From NCBI GenBank assembly GCA_002337055.1, contig DDFG01000004.1:1-64000 (forward strand): 64,000 nucleotides of DNA, read 5' to 3'. The notes beneath the pieces are model-generated. The model was not told the origin of the DNA. It made no database searches and saw only the letters and a list, made by a program, of their open reading frames with translations. The stretch is from Betaproteobacteria bacterium UBA1934. GTDB taxonomy: Bacteria > Pseudomonadota > Gammaproteobacteria > Burkholderiales > Rhodocyclaceae. A program made the translations under genes and the position numbers. This document shows, one piece after another, positions 8,014 through 15,384 of the stretch (its first letter is position 1; the number at the start of each line of letters is the position of its first letter).

Positions 8014-8079
8014 CATAACCGCTCATTCCACCGGGCCTGCGCGAAAAGCCGCGCAGGCCGGTGAATTCAAACGTTGGGC
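8013..8079 (+). repeat. attC-like site 3
   Basis: It starts at the stop codon of the HEPN-like gene with ACATAAC (imperfect inverse core) and ends with GTTGGGC (8073-8079), a perfect GTTRRRY core. The internal stem GGCCTGCGCG / CGCGCAGGCC (8034-8043 / 8050-8059) is 10 bp, perfect, with an AAAAGC loop. ATTC and GAAT flank it and extend the pairing. Confidence 0.65.
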
Positions 8080-8102
8080 GTCACAACAGAATTGAGACAG
8101 AA

Positions 8103-8858
8103 ATGGACTACAACGACTTTCAGGCACGCCTAGAACGCACCATCTCAGAGGTGATTCGGACCTGCTATCCCGCCACATGGGACGAGAACCACATTACATT
8201 CTCGCTAGTCGACAGCCTTTTGAAACGTCACAGAGTTGAAAGTATTGAGGGTCTCGATAGACCATTCAAGATCATCTGGGATTTCCGCAAACTACGGCGC
8301 CCGGAAGAAACGGACTTCGGGGATATTGCCATCCTCGTTCGCCTCACAACTTGGGCTTCAGAAACTATCGAAGGCGTGGGGCTACTGGAGGCAAAGCGAA
8401 GAAATCTAGGCGACTCGTCATTCGCAGCTGCAAAGACACGCCAGCTGAAACACATCCTGGGCAAGGCGCCGAGTGCACAGTTGCTTTTGTTCGACTATGA
8501 GAACGTAACCTCATGCATGGATAACTGCGTAGGCTTGGCTGACAGCCGCTATTACAGCCATCGCATATATCCAAGCGGACCGTTCACGCATTGCGTTTCT
8601 GTTCCAATGGGCATCGCGCTTCAGCGCGGTAAGTACGACACCGATCTCCACAAATTCGGAGTCCCTCTGTCCTACCAGTTAAGCGCTAGATACTTTCGGG
8701 GCTTCGACCTCGAAACAAACGCGCAGACGTTGGCCGCAGTAAAAGGGAATGTCGCAAAGCACGGTGGGGCTAGAACCATAGTTTTGGTAGGCATCTCCAC
8801 CGGAAGTGACGATCCAGTGCTTCCTGAGGTCAGCGACGACAAGTACAGCCGCCAGTGA
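8103..8858 (+). CDS. Putative PD-(D/E)XK endonuclease, cassette gene
   Basis: 251 residues. The middle carries DFGDIAI (D71, D74) followed by LLEAKR (E96, K98), which fits the D-x(n)-E-x-K active site of restriction-like nucleases, with predicted beta strands around each. The N-terminal 60 residues are helical. I do not recognise a named family. A GTG at 8061 extends the frame, but it lies inside the attC-like site, so ATG 8103 is preferred. It is a single-gene cassette between two attC-like sites. A nuclease role, perhaps in defence, is likely; target unknown. Confidence 0.6.
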   Translation: MDYNDFQARLERTISEVIRTCYPATWDENHITFSLVDSLLKRHRVESIEGLDRPFKIIWDFRKLRRPEETDFGDIAILVRLTTWASETIEGVGLLEAKRRNLGDSSFAAAKTRQLKHILGKAPSAQLLLFDYENVTSCMDNCVGLADSRYYSHRIYPSGPFTHCVSVPMGIALQRGKYDTDLHKFGVPLSYQLSARYFRGFDLETNAQTLAAVKGNVAKHGGARTIVLVGISTGSDDPVLPEVSDDKYSRQ

Positions 8859-8860
8859 CG

Positions 8861-8926
8861 CCCAATCCATCATTCCATCGGACCTGCGCGAAAAGACGCG
8901 CAGCGCAGTTTAGATCTACGTTAGAT
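8861..8926 (+). repeat. attC-like site 4
   Basis: It begins two bases after the nuclease stop with GCCCAAT (one mismatch to RYYYAAC) and ends with GTTAGAT (8920-8926, perfect GTTRRRY). The internal stem CTGCGCG / CGCGCAG (8884-8890 / 8897-8903) has the loop AAAAGA. Length is 66 bp, and the stem sequence is shared with the sites at 5142 and 8013. Confidence 0.65.
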
Positions 8927-8939
8927 TTCTTCTCGCACT

Positions 8940-10025
8940 ATGTCATTTATTGAACATTCATTCTTTGTTTCACTTGGCCATCTAGGCCGGATGGTTGATG
9001 ACGAATGGGAATTGATCGAGCCTGCCCACATAGATTTTTGGACTCAAGACTCCTTGTTAATTGCTAGACGATCATTTCTCCACAACGGATGCGAGATTTT
9101 CGTGACAATTGACTGGAGACCTATTGGGAGAAGGTACAAACAACATTTCGATCTACTCCAACCTGTACGGCGTGGGAAGGCAACAAACGATAATTGGTAC
9201 CGCAAGGTTTTTCGGCCTGTTCGGCTTAAAGCCAAGGTTCGCATCGAAGGAAAGAATGAGGTATCCGGATATGCGTGGTATCCGGGATTTTTCCTGGAAA
9301 TGGCGATTTATGAAGCATTCGCAATTGCAAATCTTGCGTTGCCTGGGTGCGCGGAGTTCTACACGTTATCTATCCAGGGGGGCAGTCAGAATCAAACGCT
9401 CGAGCCAAAATTGTCAGCGTTTGGTTTCGATTTTTGGTGGGTTGAGTCTATCCGCGGACATTGGCCAACGCTTCGTTGTATCCCGTTGAATAGGGTCGTG
9501 CAATGGTTTGATGCGCTGAGCACGGGACACAAGCAAAAAGCTGATACAGGAACAGAACGCGCACTCTTTGTCCTTTACCACCTATGCAAACTTGATGATG
9601 GCATCGAATCCGTTATCTGGCTATTTCATGGATTAGAAGCCGTTCTTGGTACTAGAGTGGGTGAGAATTTGTCCGGCTTGCTTCGACGAATTTCAATGCT
9701 GCTTGATCCTTCCCCTAAGCAGCTGGCTTACTTAAAGAAACGGTTAAAGGAACTCTATGACCTCCGGAGCGCGTTTGTTCACGGAGGATATGGCGTCACG
9801 CATCCAATTCACTCTGAGGTGGTTGATCGCCGCCTTGACGACGACGTAGAGAAATTGATGAGCGCAAATGCGTTTGGCTTCGGGTTGTTGGTTGCTGTCT
9901 TACAGGCAATGATTTGCAATGACCTTTTGGAGCTCACCTTTGAAGAGAAACTTATTGGTAAGCAGCTATCGCCAAAATCCCACGGCGCAGGTGAGTTGCG
10001 CGATATAGCCGCGCAACTCACCTGA
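8940..10025 (+). CDS. ApeA-like HEPN protein, cassette gene
   Basis: 361 residues. The C-terminal third matches the ApeA-like HEPN domain: an acidic helix with WLFHGLEAVLG, a second helix with LKKRLKELYDL and the catalytic-type motif R276-SAFV-H281 (R-x4-H) followed by GGYG. The N-terminal 200 residues are beta-rich and may sense a trigger or bind a partner. HEPN proteins of this group act in abortive infection, probably as ribonucleases. ATG 8940 lies 14 bp after the attC core. The last twelve codons overlap a 15-bp perfect hairpin. Confidence 0.7.
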   Translation: MSFIEHSFFVSLGHLGRMVDDEWELIEPAHIDFWTQDSLLIARRSFLHNGCEIFVTIDWRPIGRRYKQHFDLLQPVRRGKATNDNWYRKVFRPVRLKAKVRIEGKNEVSGYAWYPGFFLEMAIYEAFAIANLALPGCAEFYTLSIQGGSQNQTLEPKLSAFGFDFWWVESIRGHWPTLRCIPLNRVVQWFDALSTGHKQKADTGTERALFVLYHLCKLDDGIESVIWLFHGLEAVLGTRVGENLSGLLRRISMLLDPSPKQLAYLKKRLKELYDLRSAFVHGGYGVTHPIHSEVVDRRLDDDVEKLMSANAFGFGLLVAVLQAMICNDLLELTFEEKLIGKQLSPKSHGAGELRDIAAQLT

Positions 10026-10071
10026 TTCTCCGTTCGGCATCGTAATCATCATAGCGGGTTACTCGTTAGAA
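9988..10071 (+). repeat. Hairpin at a stop codon with degenerate cassette junction
   Basis: A 15-bp perfect inverted repeat (9988-10002 / 10010-10024, seven-base loop) covers the last codons and the stop of the ApeA-like gene. A core-like GTTAGAA (10065-10071) ends two bases before the next start codon. Position fits a cassette junction, but the last core base is wrong and no inverse core is clear. The hairpin has no T tract, so it is a weak terminator candidate. Confidence 0.35.
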
Positions 10072-10072
10072 A

Positions 10073-11128
10073 ATGACACAAGCACTTCACTACCCAACGA
10101 TTGAATTCAACGATATTGAGGCTTTGAAGCGTGCGCTGTTGGTGTGGGATCGCATTTACCGGATAGTTCCGCAAGGCTACGCTCCGCGAGATACACCAGA
10201 AGTTCGTGATGCTGTGTCAACTGGCGCAGTTCAAGACCTAACGGTAGATGAGTACGAGAAATCTCAAGCTGCACATTCGTTTCTTGACTTCTATATGACG
10301 CGGAACGATCCGAATAACAGGTTGGTATGGCCCGCCGGTTTCTCTGCTGAAACATTTACTCGCATCAATCCAGACAAGATCGACGCCAAACTTGTCCCAT
10401 TGTTTGAACAGCTCGCGCACCGACTCACGTCCGACGGTTTCCTTGAGATGCCGCACGAGCTAGCAGGTGGATACATGTTCTATCTCGCCACATCTGTTGC
10501 CAATCGTCGTGGCCTGGATATAACAACTGAATCTTCGGACTACTGGGCCGTCGGGAGCTATTTTGCAGCAAGCGGAAACTTCACCGAGCAAGTCTACGCT
10601 GAGCAAGCTGATGCCTATCTGGCGAATCTTGCAATTGACGATTTATTGCCGGAATCCTTGGGGTCAGTACCTATTGAAACAGTTCTTCGTTTTCGAGAAG
10701 ACACAGCAGAGTTGAGACACGCCTTTCAAGTAGAGTTGCAGGAGCTTAAGGATGAATTGACACGCTGCAACAACAAAACACATGCACGCGATATTGTGGC
10801 AGGCTTCTCCAAACGGTTTGAACGCGCCAAGAACGAGTACCGCAAATCTCTCGGCTTTTTTCGTGAAACTGATGTGTGCAGCCTTATTTCCGTGGGGTTG
10901 CCTGTAGCGGCTGCAATAGTTGCACTACCTGTAAGTGCTGGCGCGGACCCTTATACGCCTCTTCGACTCGGTGCTGGGATGCTTTTAGGCGCTGTCTCGG
11001 CATTGGGTGCAAGAGAAATGCGTGATAAGCAACGCACAGTTGCATCGTATTTGGTCGACGCAGAGCGCCTTACTCGCACACCCAATTTGATGCTGCATAG
11101 GAAATTTGAAGAATTTATCAATGATTAA
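10073..11128 (+). CDS. DUF6236-like protein with C-terminal hydrophobic segments, cassette gene
   Basis: 351 residues. The N-terminus (LHYPTIEF..., then ALLVWDRIYRIVPQGY and TPEVRDAV) resembles the uncharacterised DUF6236 family, recalled from pattern rather than searched. Around residues 270-310 are two hydrophobic stretches (GLPVAAAIVALPVSAG and LRLGAGMLLGAVSALG) that could form a membrane hairpin; a coiled-coil-like region precedes them. Function unknown. Its place as the last cassette of a defence-like array and its possible membrane anchor make an effector role plausible, but that is speculation. Confidence 0.6.
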   Translation: MTQALHYPTIEFNDIEALKRALLVWDRIYRIVPQGYAPRDTPEVRDAVSTGAVQDLTVDEYEKSQAAHSFLDFYMTRNDPNNRLVWPAGFSAETFTRINPDKIDAKLVPLFEQLAHRLTSDGFLEMPHELAGGYMFYLATSVANRRGLDITTESSDYWAVGSYFAASGNFTEQVYAEQADAYLANLAIDDLLPESLGSVPIETVLRFREDTAELRHAFQVELQELKDELTRCNNKTHARDIVAGFSKRFERAKNEYRKSLGFFRETDVCSLISVGLPVAAAIVALPVSAGADPYTPLRLGAGMLLGAVSALGAREMRDKQRTVASYLVDAERLTRTPNLMLHRKFEEFIND

Positions 11129-11136
11129 GGTGCCGA

Positions 11137-11212
11137 GTTCAACGCCGAACACACCAATTTGCCGGACGCTGCGTGTAAACCTACGCAGCGCCAGTGATTT
11201 CAAACGTTAAAC
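11137..11212 (+). repeat. attC-like site 5, best match
   Basis: It starts nine bases after the DUF6236-like stop with GTTCAAC and ends with GTTAAAC (11206-11212); both cores fit the consensus and pair with each other at six of seven bases. The internal stem is CGCTGCGT / ACGCAGCG (11167-11174 / 11183-11190). Length is 76 bp. It is the last attC-like site; the island ends 270 bp later. Confidence 0.7.
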
Positions 11213-11467
11213 GTCGCTTTTCAGTCGCCTCAAGGACCAATTAGGGTCGGAAACAGAAATCGGTGCAATAGCATGCCGGCCGTTCGTTCCACTATAGGTG
11301 CAAAGGAAAGGTATCTTTCGCGCTGGCCCGTAGAGCGTAGGTTGGTATCATCCCGCACCTTGAAAATCACTGCCACCAACGTTTTGATGGGTGTAACTTT
11401 GTGAGTAACACCAGAACGTGTTAATTGATAGACGGCCATTTTGAGAGCCTTTACAAGGCTAGTTTTG
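11213..11467. other. Right end of the island, no gene seen
   Basis: About 255 bp between the last attC-like site and the right attachment repeat. The only frame of note is a 69-codon reverse-strand one (11439-11230, MAVYQLTRSG...) that I do not recognise and do not call. No excisionase-like gene is visible here. Confidence 0.4.
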
Positions 11468-11484
11468 TTCCCGTTCCGGCACCA
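11468..11484 (+). repeat. attR: imperfect copy of the tRNA-Leu end
   Basis: TTCCCGTTCCGGCACCA. It equals the tRNA-Leu 3' end except for one missing G. It lies 7 bp before the end of the EamA gene, where chromosomal base composition resumes, so it marks the right boundary of the island. Confidence 0.75.
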
Positions 11485-11490
11485 CGCGCT

Positions 11491-12396
11491 TCAAGCGGCC
11501 ATGGCGGCTTTCTTGCCAAACCGGCTGTGCCCGATTACCGCCGCGAGTATCAGCGCCACGCCGAGATAGAAGGTCAAACCCAGTTCCCGCGTTTCGCCCA
11601 GAAACAGGCTGGCCAGCACAATTGCGTATACTGGTTCGAGATTGACTGCCAGCACCGCGCTGAAGGCGCTCAGTTTGCGCAGCGCGACGAGCGATAGGGC
11701 AAAGGGAAGCAGGGTGCATAGGCCGGAGAGTACCGTCAGCCAGATCCAGTCTGCCGTTGAGGGCCAAGAGAATGCCGCGCCCAACCATGGCCAGAGCGGG
11801 ATGGTCAGGCCCAGGAACAGAACGCCGGTGCCCATTTCCAGACCGGTCATCAGCAGGGCGGGAACCTCGGTCACCACATGCTTGTTGGCCAGGCTGAACA
11901 TTGCTGCGAGCAGGGCGGACAAGATACCCAGCCAGAATCCGGCGATCATGCCGGCGGGTACGCCATCGACGACCAGCGCCACACCTGGCACGGCGAGGAT
12001 GGCCAACATCAGTTCCGTGCGGTTGATCGGTCGCCGGGCAAGCGAGGGTTCGAGGATGGCCATGAAGACGGGCGACATCGCGATGCAGGTGGCCGCCACC
12101 GAGGCGTTCGCCAGCTTGATGGCGCCGTAGAACGAGAGCCAGTGCAGGGTGACTACGATGCCAATGCCGCAGCAGGCCAGGAAATGGTGCCGACGGATGC
12201 GCGCACATTGCCGCCATACGCGCGGCACCAGCACCAAACACGCGGTAACCAGCGTCACCCGCCAAAACACGAGGGGAATCGCCGCCAGGGTGATCAACTT
12301 GCCAAGAATGGCTGTAAACCCCCACAGCAACACGCAAAAATGCATCTGTAGGGCAGGGCTGCGCGCCCAACTGGAAGGCCTGACGATGGAGGACAT
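11491..12396 (-). CDS. EamA-family (DMT) transporter
   Basis: A 301-residue inner-membrane protein with ten hydrophobic segments arranged as two EamA repeats. Signature stretches include LLWGFTAILGKL near the N-terminus and, in the second half, ALRKLSAFSAVLAVNLEPVYA, typical of drug/metabolite exporters. The substrate cannot be predicted. ATG 12396 (MSSIV) is used; the longer frame to 12486 has no support. The gene's 3' end lies right beside attR, so island insertion stopped just short of it. Confidence 0.9.
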   Translation of the reverse strand: MSSIVRPSSWARSPALQMHFCVLLWGFTAILGKLITLAAIPLVFWRVTLVTACLVLVPRVWRQCARIRRHHFLACCGIGIVVTLHWLSFYGAIKLANASVAATCIAMSPVFMAILEPSLARRPINRTELMLAILAVPGVALVVDGVPAGMIAGFWLGILSALLAAMFSLANKHVVTEVPALLMTGLEMGTGVLFLGLTIPLWPWLGAAFSWPSTADWIWLTVLSGLCTLLPFALSLVALRKLSAFSAVLAVNLEPVYAIVLASLFLGETRELGLTFYLGVALILAAVIGHSRFGKKAAMAA

Positions 12397-12526
12397 CGTT
12401 TGTATTGTACCCGGGCTGGCAGGGTTGCCGCGTGGGCCCGGGTGAAATGGCGCTTTGCGGGTTCCCGTTGCGGGGCGATAATCCACCCGAGTGTGTTTTT
12501 CCCTTTACCCCGCCCGCAGGACAGCC

Positions 12527-12970
12527 ATGATCATCTACGATCTTCGTTGCGACAATCAGCACGCCTTCGAAGGCTGGTTCAGCGACCCGCAAGATTACGT
12601 TGCACAGCTTGAAAACGGCGCGATTGCGTGCCCGGTGTGCAACAGCCTGTCTGTGCGCAGGGTGCCTTCCGCAGTGGCCATTTCAACCGGTGGCGGTGCC
12701 AATGTTCCGCGCACAGAAGGTATTCGCCCGGCAGAGTCTCTCTCCGCCACTCACTTTATTGCCGCTTTTCGCCAGTTCTCACAAGCTGTTCTGAGTAAGG
12801 CCGACGATGTTGGGAGCGCTTTTGCCGAGACCGCTCGCCGCATGCACTACGAAGAGATTCCAGAAAGGCCGATTCGCGGGCAGGCTTCCGACGCCGAATA
12901 CGAGGCGCTGGAGGACGAGGGTATTCCCGTGATGAAAGTGCCCGTCTTCCGGGAAGAAGATCTCAACTAG
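12527..12970 (+). CDS. DUF1178 family protein
   Basis: 147 residues. The N-terminus MIIYDLRC, followed by the CPVC motif at residues 36-39, is typical of the DUF1178 family, small proteins resembling FmdB-type zinc-ribbon regulators. The first Cys (C8) with the CPVC pair may bind metal. The C-terminal half is acidic. Function is not known. It is divergent from the EamA gene and probably has its own promoter in the 130-bp gap. Confidence 0.85.
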   Translation: MIIYDLRCDNQHAFEGWFSDPQDYVAQLENGAIACPVCNSLSVRRVPSAVAISTGGGANVPRTEGIRPAESLSATHFIAAFRQFSQAVLSKADDVGSAFAETARRMHYEEIPERPIRGQASDAEYEALEDEGIPVMKVPVFREEDLN

Positions 12971-12991
12971 CCTGGTGCAAATTTTCTGCGG

Positions 12992-14482
12992 TCAGGTACC
13001 GCAGAACGTGCGGTAGCTGGCGGAGAATGCGGCAGGCGCCGGCTCGGCGTAGGCTGTATCCTCGTCTCTCCCCTCGCATGGATGCGCGAGAACAGCGAGC
13101 AGACGCCGGAAGGGAGTCAGATCACCGTTTTCGACAGCGGCTTCCAGCGCAGCTTCTACACGATGGTTGCGGGGGATGTAGCAGGGATTGGCGGATCGCA
13201 TCCGCGCCAGCAGCGCCTCTGTGCGAATCGGTTGTCGGGCGCGCCAGTGTTGTTGCCACGCCGAGAACTCGGGGCAGGCTTCCAGCGGGCAGGTGGGTCT
13301 GGCGTTCCCTGCCGCGCGGTCAAAGAGCGCCCGAAACCCTTGAGTGAAATCAATGTGGCGTCTGTACAGCATATCCAGAAAATCCGTGATCAGGCCGCAG
13401 TCTTCGGTCTCTTCGGCAGAATCTGCAGATATGCAGAGTTTGTCGCGCATCACTTCCAGCCACCTCGTGGTCTGCCGTTGTTGAAAGCGGGACAGCATAT
13501 CGTTGGCGAGCGTGATCGCTCTCTCCTCACGATCATCCAGCAAGGGCAGCAGCGTTTCAGCGAAACGTGCCAAGTTCCACGCGGCGATGGCGGTCTGACG
13601 ACCATAGGCGTAACGACCTTCCACGTCGATCGAGCTGAACACCGCATCCGGGTCATAGGTTTCAAGGAATGCGCAGGGACCGTAGTCTATGGTCTCGCCT
13701 GAGATCGTCATATTGTCGGTGTTCATCACGCCATGGATGAATCCAACACCCAGCCAGCGTGCGATCAACGTCGCTTGACGGTCGGCAACGGCCTCCAGAA
13801 AGGCAAGATAGCGACAATCGTTGCCCAAAAGCTCGGGGTAATGTCGCTGGATCGCGTAATCGGCCAAGCGGCGGACACTCTCAGGTCCTTTGTGTGCGGC
13901 GAAATACTCGAACGTCCCAACCCGAAGGTGGCTGGCGGCTACGCGAGTCAAGATGGCGCCGGGGAGCGGGCGCTCCCGGCGTACCGTCTCTCCGGTTGCG
14001 ACGACTGCCAACGCCCGTGTCGTCGGAATGCCCAGGGCGTCCATCGCTTCCCCCATCAGATACTCACGCAGGGCGGGCCCGAGCGCGCATTTTCCATCGC
14101 CGCGCCGGGAGAATGGTGTCGGCCCTGAGCCTTTGAAAGCTATGTCACGGCGCATACCGCCCTGGTCGATCGTCTCACCCAGGACAAGCGCGCGCCCGTC
14201 GCCCAATTGGGGAGAGAAATGTCCGAACTGATGGCCGGCATATGCCTGCGCAATCGGTGTGGCCCCCGGCGGGATTTCGTTTCCGGCGAGGATACGGACG
14301 CCGTCCAAACCCATCAATGCATCGGAATCAACCTTCAACGTACGGGCCAGTTCGGAATTCAATTGAACCAGCTGGGGGCGAGTGACTTCACAAGGCAAAC
14401 ACGGAACGTAATAGCCTTCCAGGTCACGTGCGTATGTATTGTCAAAGGCAAACCACGCCTTGTTGAGAATGCTGGCCTTCAT
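12992..14482 (-). CDS. selO: SelO (YdiU) protein adenylyltransferase
   Basis: A 496-residue pseudokinase of the UPF0061/SelO family, which transfers AMP to Ser, Thr or Tyr of target proteins in redox stress responses. Conserved blocks are visible: RRGDGKCALGPALREYL, GETVRRE, FIHGVMNTDN and DYGPCAF. The C-terminus ends FCGT, the Cys-containing version of the selenocysteine motif. ATG 14482 (MKASILNKAW) matches the family start; the frame upstream to 14530 is not needed. It is convergent with the DUF1178 gene, 21 bp apart. Confidence 0.92.
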   Translation of the reverse strand: MKASILNKAWFAFDNTYARDLEGYYVPCLPCEVTRPQLVQLNSELARTLKVDSDALMGLDGVRILAGNEIPPGATPIAQAYAGHQFGHFSPQLGDGRALVLGETIDQGGMRRDIAFKGSGPTPFSRRGDGKCALGPALREYLMGEAMDALGIPTTRALAVVATGETVRRERPLPGAILTRVAASHLRVGTFEYFAAHKGPESVRRLADYAIQRHYPELLGNDCRYLAFLEAVADRQATLIARWLGVGFIHGVMNTDNMTISGETIDYGPCAFLETYDPDAVFSSIDVEGRYAYGRQTAIAAWNLARFAETLLPLLDDREERAITLANDMLSRFQQRQTTRWLEVMRDKLCISADSAEETEDCGLITDFLDMLYRRHIDFTQGFRALFDRAAGNARPTCPLEACPEFSAWQQHWRARQPIRTEALLARMRSANPCYIPRNHRVEAALEAAVENGDLTPFRRLLAVLAHPCEGRDEDTAYAEPAPAAFSASYRTFCGT

Positions 14483-14902
14483 GTCGAGAGGAGGCTCCCT
14501 TGTGAGTTCACATAGGGAAGAGACCCTCAAGGCAACATTTGGTTGCCGTGGCGAACCTGACTATGACAGAGATTCTGTGAGTGGTTCGTATTAAAGTTTA
14601 CATAATGCACATTATGCGCAATTAAGTTTGCGATGAGAATGAGATCGAAGCCCAATTCCGCGACTTCACTTCCAACTTCAAGGGCCTGTTGGTGCGCCGG
14701 CAATTTTTGTAGCCATGCCTGACAACGACCTGTGCAATAGCGATTACGCTTACTGGCTGGTGACGGCGACCTCCTCGTCACCGCGAGAGGAAGTCAGTAT
14801 ATTTCGAGATTGGATACTGACTGCGGTAGGCAAGACGCAAGCAGTTTCAGAAAACAATTAGTCACGCACCCGCCGGGGTCCCGGCGGATACCTCTGTTGA
14901 AT
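14483..14902. other. Divergent intergenic region, selO / MaoC-like gene
   Basis: No gene seen in 420 bp. It is AT-rich in the middle and contains a perfect palindrome-like dyad CATAATG-CA-CATTATG at 14601-14616 and a second dyad GGTGACG / CGTCACC at 14759-14782. The first could be an operator; no known consensus is recognised. Promoters for both flanking genes must lie here. Confidence 0.4.
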
Positions 14903-15376
14903 ATGCCCGAGACGGTCATGCCGACCTATTTTGAAGATATGCTGCCCGAGACCGAATTCCTTTCGCCCGGGCGGACCATTGCCGAAAGCGATGTCATCGG
15001 GTTTGCGGCGCTTTCCGGCGACTGGTTCCCGCTGCATACCGATGAAGAGTACGCCAAGACCACGCCTTACAAGACCCGGGTGGCGCACGGGCTGTTCGGG
15101 CTCGCGCTGACCGAAGGGCTGAAATTCCGGATTCCGGCGTTTGCGGACGTCCGCTACGTCGCCTCGCTTTACTGGAACTACCAGTTCACCCTGCCTCTTT
15201 TTCCCGGCGACACGGTGCATGTGGCCATCCGCATTCAGGAAAAACGCCTGACACGCACGCCAGGGCGTGGTCTGGTCGTCGAACATGTGCGCATGCTGAA
15301 CCAGCATGGCGCGGTCGTGGGTGAAGGCGACCACGGTTTGCTGATCGAATGCCGCGATCCGGAGGCGTGTCGCTGA
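14903..15376 (+). CDS. MaoC-like (hotdog-fold) dehydratase
   Basis: 157 residues. The core has the MaoC pattern: SESDVIGFAALSGDW-like motif (here AESDVIGFAALSGDWFPLHTD), then TRVAHGLFGLAL, where D (SGDW) and H (PLHTD) are the usual catalytic pair of R-specific enoyl-CoA hydratases. It probably hydrates an acyl-CoA, but the substrate is unknown. Start is ATG 14903 or ATG 14918; both keep the domain. It is followed eight bases later by the convergent AddA-like gene. Confidence 0.85.
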   Translation: MPETVMPTYFEDMLPETEFLSPGRTIAESDVIGFAALSGDWFPLHTDEEYAKTTPYKTRVAHGLFGLALTEGLKFRIPAFADVRYVASLYWNYQFTLPLFPGDTVHVAIRIQEKRLTRTPGRGLVVEHVRMLNQHGAVVGEGDHGLLIECRDPEACR

Positions 15377-15384
15377 TAGCGCTT

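Larger units (their letters stand above)
289..11484. mobile_element. Integrative genomic island in tRNA-Leu
   Basis: An 11.2-kb element bounded by the tRNA-Leu 3' end and an imperfect direct repeat of it. The tyrosine integrase gene is the first gene after the tRNA and points away from it, as in P4-like elements. An AlpA-type regulator and a DUF927 ATPase follow. The rest is cargo: a run of attC-like hairpins with single genes between them. Several stretches, notably 5275-6813, are clearly more AT-rich than the flanking chromosome. No capsid, portal, conjugation or integron-integrase gene is seen. To the right the chromosome resumes with an EamA transporter gene. Confidence 0.85.

Noticed and set aside
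5142..11212. CRISPR array
   Set aside because: The repeated hairpins are spaced by whole genes (hundreds to thousands of bases), differ in sequence, and no cas gene is present.
11230..11439. 69-codon reverse frame at the right end of the island
   Set aside because: Considered as a small excisionase; no helix-turn-helix pattern seen and no context support.
289..11484. Complete prophage or conjugative element
   Set aside because: Only an integrase, AlpA-like and DUF927 genes of phage-satellite type are seen; no capsid, terminase, tail, relaxase or pilus gene.
14527..14781. 84-codon reverse frame between selO and the MaoC-like gene
   Set aside because: Low-complexity start and no family resemblance; it covers likely promoter dyads.
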